In this document: positions 9,942 through 18,950 of the stretch, piece by piece | How positions within the stretch are numbered: the stretch's first letter is position 1 | Layout: the number at the start of each line of letters is the position of its first letter | Assembly (NCBI RefSeq): GCF_017515565.1 | Contig: NZ_JAFWFN010000038.1 | Coordinates: 30,254-94,253 of the forward strand | Length of the DNA stretch: 64,000 bases | DNA from: Halomonas sp. | GTDB lineage: Bacteria > Pseudomonadota > Gammaproteobacteria > Pseudomonadales > Halomonadaceae | Direction: 5' to 3' | Notes under the pieces: model-generated | Told to the model about the DNA's origin: nothing | The model's database searches: none | The model's input: the letters and a program-made list of their open reading frames with translations, nothing else | Program-made: the position numbers and the translations under genes

Positions 9942-11990
9942 TTACATCTGTGCATCTTCCGGCGGTTCGCCGATGGTGCCGGGCATCGCTTGCACGTGTC
10001 CCATCTGCTGGCCTGCCAGGGTGAGGAAGTGCAGGTGGCGTTCATACTCCGCCACTAAGTCACCAATCACCTGACCACGGGTGTAGCCGTTAAGGTCTTT
10101 TTCCTGGCCGCCTTCCGCTAGGTACACATCCAAACGCACGTAGAAGTCATCATCCGCGGGGATGAAGCTTGGGGTACGCATGCGGTGCGGGCACACTTGA
10201 TAAACAAAGCTGGTGGCGTCACCGAAATCAACCTGTAACGTCAAGTTGGGTAGCGACTCACCTTCAACGTGCTCTTCGGTCACGTTGGCGGTTTGGCCAC
10301 GGCTTTCAAGCTCCTGGGCAAACTGCGTCATCGCCGGACGAATAGAGTGCTCAATTGTCGCGGCGGCACCTGCGCGATTTGAGGTGTCCAGCGCGCGATC
10401 CAAACGCTCGCGCCAGTCGCCGCCTGGGGCACTACCCGCAATCATGCGGCGCGCGTCGGCTTTTTTGCCCTCAAGTTTCAGCGCTTTGTACATACCCACC
10501 ATGACGGCGAAAATGACCAGCGAGAAAGGCAGCGCGGTAATCACCACCGCACTTTGCAGCGCGGCAAGCCCGCCGGCCATCAGTAGAGCAATGGTGATCA
10601 AGCCAATCACTGCCGACCAGAAAATACGCAGTTTTACCGGTGCATCGTGGTTTACATCACTCAAAATGGAGGTGAAGTTAGCCAGTACCAGAGCGCCGGA
10701 ATCCGCCGAGGTAATAAAGAACACGATACCCAGAACCGTAACAACAGCAGCAGTAATGCTAACGTAAGGGTAGTACTCAAGCAGTGTATAGAGCGTGGTT
10801 TGCGGGGTACTAAGCGCTTGCTCACCCAGCTCGGTAACGCCCTGGTTGGCGACCAGTTCAATACCGCTGTTACCGAATACAGACATCCACACCATCATAA
10901 AGGCTAGCGGAATAAACAAGGCGCCTGCGACAAACTCACGAATAGTACGGCCACGGGAGATACGCGCCAGGAAGAGGCCTACAAACGGTGTCCAGGCAAT
11001 CCACCAGCCCCAGAAGAAGATCGTCCACCACATTTTCCACTCTTGGGCGCCTTCATCGGCAAAGGCGTAGGTATCAAAGCTGGCACCTACAAACCCAGAA
11101 AGATAGTCACCGGCGTTATTGACTACTTTATCCAGCAGCACCAGCGTGTCGCCGGAAAAGAGCACAAACAGCATGAGCGCGAGCGCCAGCAGCATGTTGA
11201 ACTCAGATAAACGACGAATACCTTTCTCAACGCCGGTCACTACGGAAATCGTCGCCAAAATTACCACCAGCACAATCAAGATCACCTGCACGCTCAGCGT
11301 TTCGGGCACGCCAAACATATAGGTGAGGCCATAATTGAGCTGCATAACGCCAATGCCAAGGCTAGTGGCAATACCAAACACGGTAGAAATGACGGCAGTA
11401 ATATCGACAGCGTTACCAATTGGACCGTGGATACGCTTACCGAGTATTGGGTAAAGGGCGCTGCGAATAGCCAATGGCAAGCGGTGACGATAGCTGAAGT
11501 AGGCCAGCGCCATACCCATCAACACGTACAGTCCCCAACCGGAGAGCCCCCAGTGCAGATAGGTTTGAACGACGGCATTACGCATTGCAGCTTGGCTTTC
11601 TGGGGTTAAATCCGGCGGAGCCAAGTAGTGGGCAACAGGCTCAGCAACGCTGAAAAACAGCAAATCGATACCGATACCTGCGGCAAACAGCATGGCTGAC
11701 CAGGAGAGAAGCGAAAACTCAGGTCGCGAGTGATCAGGCCCGAGACGAATGCTGCCAAACCGCGACATGCCAATGGCAACCACAAACACCAAGTACGCCA
11801 CAATAGCGAGCATGTAATACCAGCCAAAGGTTTTACTCACCCAGGCCAGCCCAGCATCAAAAAAGGCGCCAGCCTGTTCAGTGAACACCATAGTGAGCAC
11901 TAAAAAGATAAGTATGCCAGCCATGCTGCCGTGGAACACCACAGGGTTAAGCCGGTCGCGGGAGGGAAGAACGGAATTGTCTTTCGCCAT
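9942..11990 (-). CDS. betT: High-affinity choline transporter, BCCT family
   Basis: A 682-residue secondary carrier of the betaine-choline-carnitine family, importing choline for glycine betaine synthesis in osmoprotection. The N-terminus DRLNPVVFHGS, the segment PEFSLLSWSAMLFAAGIGIDLLFFSVAEP, the tryptophan-rich MWWTIFFWGWWIAWTPFVGLFLARISRGRTIREF and VFFITSADSGALVL are BCCT hallmarks and track E. coli BetT closely; twelve membrane segments are expected. The long soluble C-terminal tail (about residues 510-682, with YERHLHFL) is typical of BetT rather than of shorter BCCT betaine carriers. Translation starts at ATG 11990. The upstream region holds a palindrome resembling BetI operators. betIBA are not in this window. 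Confidence 0.92.
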   Translation of the reverse strand: MAKDNSVLPSRDRLNPVVFHGSMAGILIFLVLTMVFTEQAGAFFDAGLAWVSKTFGWYYMLAIVAYLVFVVAIGMSRFGSIRLGPDHSRPEFSLLSWSAMLFAAGIGIDLLFFSVAEPVAHYLAPPDLTPESQAAMRNAVVQTYLHWGLSGWGLYVLMGMALAYFSYRHRLPLAIRSALYPILGKRIHGPIGNAVDITAVISTVFGIATSLGIGVMQLNYGLTYMFGVPETLSVQVILIVLVVILATISVVTGVEKGIRRLSEFNMLLALALMLFVLFSGDTLVLLDKVVNNAGDYLSGFVGASFDTYAFADEGAQEWKMWWTIFFWGWWIAWTPFVGLFLARISRGRTIREFVAGALFIPLAFMMVWMSVFGNSGIELVANQGVTELGEQALSTPQTTLYTLLEYYPYVSITAAVVTVLGIVFFITSADSGALVLANFTSILSDVNHDAPVKLRIFWSAVIGLITIALLMAGGLAALQSAVVITALPFSLVIFAVMVGMYKALKLEGKKADARRMIAGSAPGGDWRERLDRALDTSNRAGAAATIEHSIRPAMTQFAQELESRGQTANVTEEHVEGESLPNLTLQVDFGDATSFVYQVCPHRMRTPSFIPADDDFYVRLDVYLAEGGQEKDLNGYTRGQVIGDLVAEYERHLHFLTLAGQQMGHVQAMPGTIGEPPEDAQM

Positions 11991-12024
11991 GGAGGCGGAC
12001 TCCTGTTGTTAGACAAGGTGATAT

Positions 12025-12052
12025 TTATTTTGAATGAACGTTCAAATAAAAT
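12025..12052. promoter_or_regulatory. Palindromic operator upstream of betT, BetI-like
   Basis: TGAACGTTCA (12035-12044) is a perfect palindrome inside a longer imperfect dyad with TATTTATTTT on one side and AAATAAAATA on the other. It lies about 45 bases before the betT start. The TGAACGTTCA core resembles the TetR-type BetI operators known from choline genes; assignment to BetI is inference. Confidence 0.6.
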
Positions 12053-12122
12053 ACGTGGTTTAGTTGTTCAGTTCAAGTCAACGTCCTCTCAACACTTGGC
12101 GTTTTTAGGTGTCTAGACACAG

Positions 12123-12147
12123 AAATGCCCGGCAAAGCCAGGCATTT
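12123..12147 (-). terminator. Terminator-like hairpin after the Spy-like gene
   Basis: AAATGCC and GGCATTT pair, extended by GGC/GCC with one mismatch around AAA. It lies 28 bases past the stop of the minus-strand gene at 12175. Confidence 0.55.
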
Positions 12148-12174
12148 AATCGCAGTTAAACAGTAAGTAAATGC

Positions 12175-12579
12175 TTACTCAGCGGTGTTTCCCGCTTCAG
12201 ATTTATCATGGTGGTAGCCACGCTTACCGTGCCCACGCTCTCTACGGTACTCTTCGTGCACCTCACGCATTGCTTCGCGCACTGCCTGCTGCTCTTCTTC
12301 GCTAAGAATCCCAGCGACCCGCGCGTGGTGTTCCTCATGCAGTGCTTTTAACGCTTCACGGTGTTCGGCATGGGCTTCGTTTAGCGCTTCTTGCTGCTCT
12401 TCACTTAGCTCCGCGCGCTGAAACACTTCCTGGTGGCGCTCTTCCATGCGTTCTACCATCTGCTCGCGGTCATAGCCGCGGCCTTCATGCCCTTCATGGT
12501 GGCCTGCCTGCGCAGTGAACGCTAACGGCGTTAAAGCGACGGCGAGTAGGGCGGGGGCGAATAGCTGGCGAAGTGTCAT
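12175..12579 (-). CDS. Spy/CpxP-like periplasmic protein, His/Glu-rich
   Basis: A 134-residue secreted protein. A signal peptide is clear (MTLRQLFAPALLAVALTPLA then FTAQA-G, cleavage after about residue 25). The mature part is almost entirely helical, rich in Glu, His and Arg, with LSEEQQEALNEAHAEHREAL (near residues 58-77) and a second LSEEEQQAVREAMREVHEEY (about 91-110), the repeated LTxxQ-like pattern of Spy/CpxP/ZraP proteins. Histidine clusters at both ends (GHHEGHEGRG, HGKRGYHH) suggest metal binding. Such proteins act as periplasmic chaperones or envelope-stress modulators; in E. coli spy is controlled by BaeR and CpxR, and a BaeSR-like pair lies 1.1 kb away. That link is inference. 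Confidence 0.75.
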   Translation of the reverse strand: MTLRQLFAPALLAVALTPLAFTAQAGHHEGHEGRGYDREQMVERMEERHQEVFQRAELSEEQQEALNEAHAEHREALKALHEEHHARVAGILSEEEQQAVREAMREVHEEYRRERGHGKRGYHHDKSEAGNTAE

Positions 12580-12763
12580 ATAAACTACCTCTTGGTAACG
12601 GGTTAGCGTTTTAAATTGCTAATCAGACAATCACAGTATGGTAGAGACACGTGCAAACCGTTTGCATTAAGTGTGCAACAATCATGATCATTTAAGGCGC
12701 TAGGGGGTCATAGCGTTAGGGTGAGGGCCCGGTCAATCACGTGAGTTTAACAAGGAGGCATGA

Positions 12764-13681
12764 ATGCCAGCTCTACGCACTGTACGTCACTACCTTAGCC
12801 TAAGCGCCCTCGCACTTTTTATTAGCGGCTGTGGGGCAACCCACCAAGGCGCCACGGGGACCCCGGCCATCGAACACTCCTCTCTCCAGCAGAAGAACGT
12901 TCCCTTTACCCGCTTACCCTCTCAGCGTTACACCCCGGCGGAGTGGCCCCAAGCATTAGAGGCCCGTGTCCTGCTTCCTACTACTTCTGGGGCTGAACGG
13001 CGACCCGCTGCACTGGTGGTACATGGTGGCGGTTGGCGCAATCGCGGGCCCGACGATATGGAGGGCATTGCCGAGCAGTTGGCCCAGCAGGGCTACGTAA
13101 CGGTCAATATTGAGCACCGTTTTGCCCCCGAATACCGCTTTCCCGCCCAGCTGCATGATTTACAGCTGGCAATGGCATGGATTCACGCTAATGCGGATGA
13201 GTGGAACATCGATACGCATCGCATCGTCGGTGTTGGCTTCTCATCCGGGGCGCACTTAGTGAGCCTGCTGGCCTTAGCGGGCGAAGAAGGGCCATTGGCC
13301 GAGCCTTATGGCGGCGAACATACCCGCTTAGCGGCGGTGCTAGCAGGCGGCTTGCCGAGCGATTTGCTCAAGTTTGATGATGGCCGGTTAGTGGTCGATT
13401 TCATCGGGGGTACCCGTGCCGAAGAAAACACAGCCTATCGGCTGGCGTCTCCCGCCCGACAGGTCACCCCAGAGGCACCGCCGTTTTTCCTATTCCACGG
13501 GAACTGGGATCAGCTTGTCCCCGTCGACCACGCCACCGATTTCTATCAAGCGCTGCAGGATAACAACATCGAAAGCGAGCTGTATCTGCAGCGTTTTCGA
13601 GGCCACTTCTCCAGCTTCTTGCTGCGGGGCAGCGCTATCGATGCGGGCATCGCGTTTCTTAATCGGCAGGTGATGCACTAA
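12764..13681 (+). CDS. Alpha/beta-hydrolase lipoprotein (esterase, carboxylesterase type)
   Basis: A 305-residue protein with a lipoprotein signal (LSALALFISGC, lipidated Cys near residue 23), so probably membrane-anchored and facing the periplasm. The catalytic domain has the oxyanion-hole HGGGWR (about residues 87-92), the nucleophile elbow GFSSGAHL (GxSxG), an Asp in GNWDQLVPVDH and the catalytic His in RGHFSSF near the C-terminus, all in the order of the BD-FAE/esterase-lipase group. The substrate cannot be told. AAGGAGG precedes ATG 12764. It stands alone on the plus strand, convergent with the BaeR-like gene. Confidence 0.8.
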   Translation: MPALRTVRHYLSLSALALFISGCGATHQGATGTPAIEHSSLQQKNVPFTRLPSQRYTPAEWPQALEARVLLPTTSGAERRPAALVVHGGGWRNRGPDDMEGIAEQLAQQGYVTVNIEHRFAPEYRFPAQLHDLQLAMAWIHANADEWNIDTHRIVGVGFSSGAHLVSLLALAGEEGPLAEPYGGEHTRLAAVLAGGLPSDLLKFDDGRLVVDFIGGTRAEENTAYRLASPARQVTPEAPPFFLFHGNWDQLVPVDHATDFYQALQDNNIESELYLQRFRGHFSSFLLRGSAIDAGIAFLNRQVMH

Positions 13682-13690
13682 GCGCGAGGT

Positions 13691-14410
13691 TTACCCTTCC
13701 GGCTGATACTTATAGCCGACGCCATAGACCGAGCGGATGATTTCCAGCTCAGGGAGCGCTTCGTGGATTTTCTTGCGTAGCTTTTTAATGTGGCTGTCCA
13801 CGGTGCGCTCAGAAACGATGCGGTTGTCGCGGTACATGTGATCCATCAGCTGTTCGCGGCTGAAAATCCGCCCCGGTGACTGCATCATGACCCGCAGCAA
13901 TTGGAACTCTACCGCCGTCAGGCCTAAGTCCTGGCCGTTGGCTAACGCTTGCCAGCCATCTTCATCCAGCGTAACCGGGGCTTGGCCTGCTGCCTCAGCG
14001 GGCTCAGCTACGTCAGCGGCTGCCTGGCTACGGCGTAGCACGGCTTTAACCCGGGCGACCACCTCGCGGGGGCTGAACGGTTTGCAAATATAGTCATCCG
14101 CACCCAGCTCTAACCCTAGCAGGCGGTCTACTTCTTCTACTTTTGCGGTGACCATAATGATCGGCAGCGTGGGCCACTGTTGGCGCACCTCCCGGCAGAG
14201 CGTCAGCCCATCTTTACCCGGCAGCATAACGTCCAGCAGCACGAGGGCCGGTACCTGCTGGCTTAACCACGGCATGACGTCGTCGCCGTGACTAATGATC
14301 GTGGTGTCGAAGTTATGGCTTGTTAAGTAGTCGGCCATTAGCCGGGCAATTTTGGGTTCATCTTCAACGATCAACAGTGAGGCGTCGTGAGACGCGTCTT
14401 GTAAAGACAT
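13691..14410 (-). CDS. baeR: OmpR-family response regulator, BaeR-like
   Basis: A 239-residue regulator with a receiver domain (LLIVEDEPKIARLM, phospho-acceptor Asp in LVLLDVMLPGKDGL, Thr in MVTAK, Lys in YICKPFSPREVVARV) and a winged-helix output domain (LTAVEFQLLRVMMQSPGRIF, SERTVDSHIKKLRKKI, SVYGVGYKY). The segment KVEEVDRLLGLELGADDYICKP follows E. coli BaeR nearly residue for residue, and the length matches. I start it at ATG 14410, three bases beyond the kinase stop; the frame continues 54 bases into the kinase gene. It is the last gene of an operon with the pump genes and probably activates that operon, as BaeR does for mdtABC. Confidence 0.85.
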   Translation of the reverse strand: MSLQDASHDASLLIVEDEPKIARLMADYLTSHNFDTTIISHGDDVMPWLSQQVPALVLLDVMLPGKDGLTLCREVRQQWPTLPIIMVTAKVEEVDRLLGLELGADDYICKPFSPREVVARVKAVLRRSQAAADVAEPAEAAGQAPVTLDEDGWQALANGQDLGLTAVEFQLLRVMMQSPGRIFSREQLMDHMYRDNRIVSERTVDSHIKKLRKKIHEALPELEIIRSVYGVGYKYQPEG

Positions 14411-14412
14411 AG

Positions 14413-15852
14413 TCAGCTCGCTAGGTAATGGGTAGACGTGAGAAGAGGGAAGCGCAGCGTCCACTTAAGGCCGCCAAGGGTCGAAGCACTGGCCTCTAGG
14501 GTGCCGCCATGGGCACTCACCAGCGCACTGGCAATGGAAAGCCCTAACCCACTGCCGCCGCTGGCACGGTTCCGCGAGCCCTCAACGCGGTAAAGGCGCT
14601 CGGTTAATCGGGTAAGTTCACTCTCGGGCACGCCAGGGGCGCTGTCTTGCCATACGACAACCGCATGTTTGTGCACAATGTTGAGAGTTACCTGCAACTC
14701 GCCGGGTGGCTGGGTATAGGCGCAGCTGTTATCGAGTAGGTTGTTCCACAGCTGGCGCAGGCGCTGGGCATCACCGCGAATCATCACCTCGGGGCTTATG
14801 TGGGTTGTCAGCGCCAAGCCGCTCTCCTCAAGCCAGCGGTCTGCATCGGTTAAGCGGCCGCTCAGGCACTCGCTCAGGTTCATTGGGGCGAGCTGAATAT
14901 CCAGCGCTCCGGCATCGCTTTGGGAGAGCAGGCGCAGGTCAGTCACCAACCGCTCAAGCTGGGCGACCTCTTGGGCTAACGAGGCAAGGTTTTCCTGGTT
15001 GAGAGGGCGAATGCCGTCCTGCATAGCCTCTATTTCACCGCGCAGCACTGCAAGCGGGGTGCGCAGTTCGTGGGCCGTATCGGAAACCCAGCGCGCTCGG
15101 GCATCGCGGCTAGCTTCCAAGGTGGCCGCTAGTACGTTGAAGTCCCGTGCTAAGCGGGATAGTTCGTCATGGCCCCTTACCGCGAGGCGGGTGTGGTAAT
15201 CACCTTCGGTGAGGCGCAGGGTGGCGCCCGCCAAGGCGCGGGTTCGCCTGCCTAACCACCAGGAAAGCCCGCCCGCCAACAATAAAGATGCCAATACCAG
15301 CGAGACCACAATCACCACTAGGTTGCGCTGCTGGCGCTCCAGAAAGCGGCTCTCCATGCGCTCCATCATATGTTGCGGTGGGCGAAACCCAAGGGCACCG
15401 ATAGCCTGGTTGTCGCCGCTTTCCGTCATGTCACTGTAGAGCGTTAGCCATCGCCAGTCGCTGGGCCCCTGGCGACGCTCGCTGGGCGCGATGACATAGT
15501 TGCCGTCTGTATCGCGCAGGGCAAAATCCCGCGCCTCGCCCAGCGGGGAGGGGCGGTCGCGATGCTCCTGGCCTAGCTCAAAGCGCACAATAAACGGCCA
15601 GCGCTCAGGGGACTGCTCTAGCCACTCCCAACTGCCCTGGGTTTCCCAGCGGGTAATCAGACCGTCTGCGAGTAGCGTTGCCCGCCGCTCCTGGGATTGG
15701 TTCAGGTAATCAATAAAACCACGGTCAATACTGTAGGAGACTGCCAGGAACATACTCGCCGCAATGGCGACATTGACGCTCAAAATCGCCACAAACAGCT
15801 TTAACCCGAGCCGTGAGGGTCGCCATTGGCGTAGCGAATCGAGCCTTGCCAT
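14413..15852 (-). CDS. baeS: Sensor histidine kinase, BaeS-like
   Basis: A 479-residue inner-membrane kinase. Membrane segments near residues 17-37 and 177-200 flank a periplasmic sensor region of about 140 residues; a HAMP domain follows (ALAGATLRLTEGDYHTRLA), then the dimerisation domain with the phospho-acceptor His in DTAHELRTPLAVLRGEIEAM, and the ATPase domain (RQLWNNLLDNSCAYT, DSAPGVPE, GGSGLGLSIASALV). It lies between the pump gene (overlapping at base 15852) and the baeR-like gene, so sensor and target pump are made together. BaeS senses envelope damage and drugs such as indole or flavonoids; the signal here is not known. Confidence 0.85.
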   Translation of the reverse strand: MARLDSLRQWRPSRLGLKLFVAILSVNVAIAASMFLAVSYSIDRGFIDYLNQSQERRATLLADGLITRWETQGSWEWLEQSPERWPFIVRFELGQEHRDRPSPLGEARDFALRDTDGNYVIAPSERRQGPSDWRWLTLYSDMTESGDNQAIGALGFRPPQHMMERMESRFLERQQRNLVVIVVSLVLASLLLAGGLSWWLGRRTRALAGATLRLTEGDYHTRLAVRGHDELSRLARDFNVLAATLEASRDARARWVSDTAHELRTPLAVLRGEIEAMQDGIRPLNQENLASLAQEVAQLERLVTDLRLLSQSDAGALDIQLAPMNLSECLSGRLTDADRWLEESGLALTTHISPEVMIRGDAQRLRQLWNNLLDNSCAYTQPPGELQVTLNIVHKHAVVVWQDSAPGVPESELTRLTERLYRVEGSRNRASGGSGLGLSIASALVSAHGGTLEASASTLGGLKWTLRFPLLTSTHYLAS

Positions 15853-18800
15853 TAGCGAGCTCCTTCTGGGCTGGGTGGGTGCGGCTTACTCAGCCGTTCC
15901 CGTAGATTCTCAAGGCCGAGATAAAGGCAGGGTACCAACACCAGCAGGATGACCGTAGCGAAAATCATCCCAAACCCTAACGAAATCGCCATGGGAATCA
16001 TAAAACGCGCCTGACGGGACGTTTCCAATATCATTGGGGCAAGGCCTAAAAAGGTCGTTAATGTGGTCATCATGATCGGCCGTAAGCGTCTGGTGGCGGC
16101 AGCGACAATGGCCTGTCGTGGGGCCATGCCTTCGCGGCGCTTGCGATTAGCGTAGTCGATTAACACCAGGGCATCGTTAATCACTACGCCCGAAAGCGCC
16201 AGCATGCCCAGTAGGCTGATAATCGAAAGCCCAAAGCCCATAATCATATGCCCTGCCACGGCCCCCACAATACCAAACGGGATTGCGGCCAGTACCAGCA
16301 GCGGCTGCAGATAGCTTTTAAACGGAATGGCCAGTAGTGCATAGAGGGCGGCAAGCATTAACCACATGGCGGTTCGCAGGGTAGCGAGGTTATCGGCGGT
16401 ATCCTGCTGGCGCCCGCCCATACTGACCTCAAGCCCCGGCCAAGTATTGCTGAGGGTGGGAAAAACATCCTCCTGCAGGGTAGCGAGTACCTGGTTAATC
16501 GACTCATCGCCTTCAGCGTCGGCGGTCACGGTGATAATCCGCCGACCATCCACGCGCTGAAGGCTGCTTGAGGCCTGGCTGAGGGTGATATCGGCGACCC
16601 GTGATAGCGGCACGCTCAGCCCATCAGGGGTGCGTATCGGCAGGCGATAGAGCTCGTTTAAGCTGTCACGGTCCTGTTCGGGCAGGCGTACTTCAACGCT
16701 CACCTCCCGCCGGCCAATAAATTGCTCAACGGCGGTGGCCCCTTGGAGGGGCGCGCGCAGCGCCTGGGCAAGATCGCTACCGGTTAAGCCCAGCGCCCGC
16801 CCTTCAGCGGAAAGGCGCATTTCAAGCTGCGGCTTGCCATCGCCTAAACCGCTGTCGATGTCGGTTAAGCCGTACTCGCCCAGTAACTCTGCCAGCCGGG
16901 CGGCGGCGGCTTCCAGCACCAGGGTATCCGGATGAGAGAGGCGCAGGCTCAGCGCCGCGCCGCTGCCTGGGCCGCCAAAGTCTGATTCAAAGCGCACCGA
17001 CTGTGCGCCGACTAAATCGCCGGTTAGCTCACGCCACTCTCGGGCAATACGGGAAGGCGGCCACGCTTCCAGGCTGTCTCTGGCGATATCCAGACGAACA
17101 GAGAGGCTTTCACCATCCAGACGGCTGCGGGTGCTGCTAAAGCTGAGCGTCTCTTCTTGCTCGCTTAGCTGTTCGGCGGCTTGCAGCAGTTGCTGGCTAA
17201 GCTCCCGGCTAACGCTGATATGGCTGCCAATGGGTAGGGTAACGCTGGCTTGCACTTGATCAGACTCTGCCCGTGGCATTAGCGAAAAGCCCAGTCGCCC
17301 GCTCATTGCCCAGGCCAGCGCGATGGAGAGCACCGCCACGCCGATTGCGACAGTAAGTAGGCGTTGATTGAGCGCACGCTGCAAAAATGGCTCGAACTGT
17401 TGGTAAGTAAAGTAATGCAAGCCACCCTGCATGCGCTGGCGAACGGCTTCAATGGGGCGTTGCCAGGCAGGCGTCTGGCGCGGCTTGCGGCTATGGGCAA
17501 GGTGGGCGGGAAGAATAAACAGCGCTTCCACCCAGGAGATTAAGAACACGGTAATCACCACCACCGGCACCGTGGCGAAAATGAGCCCTAAAAAGCCGGG
17601 TAAAAACAGCAGCGGCAAAAACGCCACAATATTAGAAAGAATGGCAAAGGTGAGCGGGACGGCAATTTCCCCCGCGCCCTTCACTGCGGCATCGCGCAGC
17701 GAGTAGCCCTCCTCGCGGTAGCTGTAGATGTTCTCGCCCACCATAATGGCGTCATCCACCACAATGCCAAGCGCGATGATAAAGGCGAACATCGACATCA
17801 TATTGAGCGAGACGCCGATCCACGGCAGGAACAGCATGGCGCCTAAAAACGCGGTGGGAATGCCCAGGGTTACCCAGAATGCCAGTCGTGCTTCCAAAAA
17901 CAGCGCCATCAGGATCATTACTAGTGCAAGGCCCATCCAGGCGTTTTTCAGCAGCAGGCTAAGGCGGTCTTCGTAAATGACCGAGCTATCCCGGGAAACA
18001 TCCAGGCTGACACCCTCAGGCAGGTTGGCGCGCAGTTGCTCAAGCTCGCCGTAAATTGCGTCGGAAATGCTGGTGGGGGTTTGATTGCCAATTTGGTAGA
18101 CATCCACCGAAAGCCCCGGCAGGCCGTTGTAGAACTCCTCGCGGTCGGTTTCTGCAAAGCCCTCGCTTACCCTGGCGATATCACCCAGCACAACCTGGGC
18201 GCCTTGGGCAGTGGTCAGAATAGGCAGCTGGGCGAATTCAGCGGCGCTGTTACGCCGCCCTTGGTAACGGATTAGCCACTCGCCTTCGGCGGTGGTGAGC
18301 TGGCCGCTGGCCAAGTCCAGCGCCTCTTCGGCGATGCGGCTGGCAAGCTGCTGGTGGTCCAGCCCGTAGCGCTCAATGGCTTCGTCGTTCAGGTGAACCT
18401 GGATTTCGCGGTCACGGTTGCCGGAAAGCTCAACGCGGGAAATGCCGCTGGTGGCCTGCAGTTCGGCGCGCACGTCTTCGGCGGCGTCGTGGAGCGCTGC
18501 CAGGCCCACCGAACCATAGACCTGAAGACTAACTACGCTGCGCGAGCGGCCTGCCAGGGTAAAGCGCGGCGGATCGGCGGCACTGGGCAGAGTAGTAATC
18601 GCATTCACCGCCTGCTGAATATCCTGATAAGCGCGCATTACTTCAACGCCATCGGTCAGCGTTGCACTCAGCACAGCGCTGCCCTCGCTAGCGCTGGCGG
18701 TGAGTTCATCAATGCCTTCTACATTGGCAATGGCGGCTTCTACGGGCAGTAGAAGGCTCTGCTCCACGTCTTCTGGGGTGGCGCCGGGGTAGCTAATAGT

Positions 18801-18950
18801 GACTTGAACAATTTCCGTCTCAAACTCAGGAAACACCTCTTTTTTGATCGCAAGAGACGCGAAGAGACCACCAACGATAAACAGCACCATCAAAAGGTTG
18901 GGCGCCACACCGTGGTCGACCATCCAAGCCAGAGGGCCACGGCGGGTCAT
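15852..18950 (-). CDS. RND-family efflux pump, inner-membrane permease (HAE1/AcrB type)
   Basis: A 1032-residue proton-driven pump protomer. The first transmembrane helix (NLLMVLFIVGGLFASLAI) is followed by the RND start KEVFPEFETEIVQVTISYPGA, and the conserved Asp pair of the proton relay is in IALGIVVDDAIMVGENIY; the duplicated second half has LALSGVVINDALVLIDYANR and RRLRPIMMTTLTTFLGLAPM. The length is normal for a full pump. It overlaps the adaptor gene by 4 bases and the kinase gene by one base, forming a tight operon. The outer-membrane channel is not encoded here, so a TolC-like protein from elsewhere is needed. Substrates cannot be predicted; heavy-metal CusA-type Met pairs were not evident. 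Confidence 0.92.
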   Translation of the reverse strand: MTRRGPLAWMVDHGVAPNLLMVLFIVGGLFASLAIKKEVFPEFETEIVQVTISYPGATPEDVEQSLLLPVEAAIANVEGIDELTASASEGSAVLSATLTDGVEVMRAYQDIQQAVNAITTLPSAADPPRFTLAGRSRSVVSLQVYGSVGLAALHDAAEDVRAELQATSGISRVELSGNRDREIQVHLNDEAIERYGLDHQQLASRIAEEALDLASGQLTTAEGEWLIRYQGRRNSAAEFAQLPILTTAQGAQVVLGDIARVSEGFAETDREEFYNGLPGLSVDVYQIGNQTPTSISDAIYGELEQLRANLPEGVSLDVSRDSSVIYEDRLSLLLKNAWMGLALVMILMALFLEARLAFWVTLGIPTAFLGAMLFLPWIGVSLNMMSMFAFIIALGIVVDDAIMVGENIYSYREEGYSLRDAAVKGAGEIAVPLTFAILSNIVAFLPLLFLPGFLGLIFATVPVVVITVFLISWVEALFILPAHLAHSRKPRQTPAWQRPIEAVRQRMQGGLHYFTYQQFEPFLQRALNQRLLTVAIGVAVLSIALAWAMSGRLGFSLMPRAESDQVQASVTLPIGSHISVSRELSQQLLQAAEQLSEQEETLSFSSTRSRLDGESLSVRLDIARDSLEAWPPSRIAREWRELTGDLVGAQSVRFESDFGGPGSGAALSLRLSHPDTLVLEAAAARLAELLGEYGLTDIDSGLGDGKPQLEMRLSAEGRALGLTGSDLAQALRAPLQGATAVEQFIGRREVSVEVRLPEQDRDSLNELYRLPIRTPDGLSVPLSRVADITLSQASSSLQRVDGRRIITVTADAEGDESINQVLATLQEDVFPTLSNTWPGLEVSMGGRQQDTADNLATLRTAMWLMLAALYALLAIPFKSYLQPLLVLAAIPFGIVGAVAGHMIMGFGLSIISLLGMLALSGVVINDALVLIDYANRKRREGMAPRQAIVAAATRRLRPIMMTTLTTFLGLAPMILETSRQARFMIPMAISLGFGMIFATVILLVLVPCLYLGLENLRERLSKPHPPSPEGAR

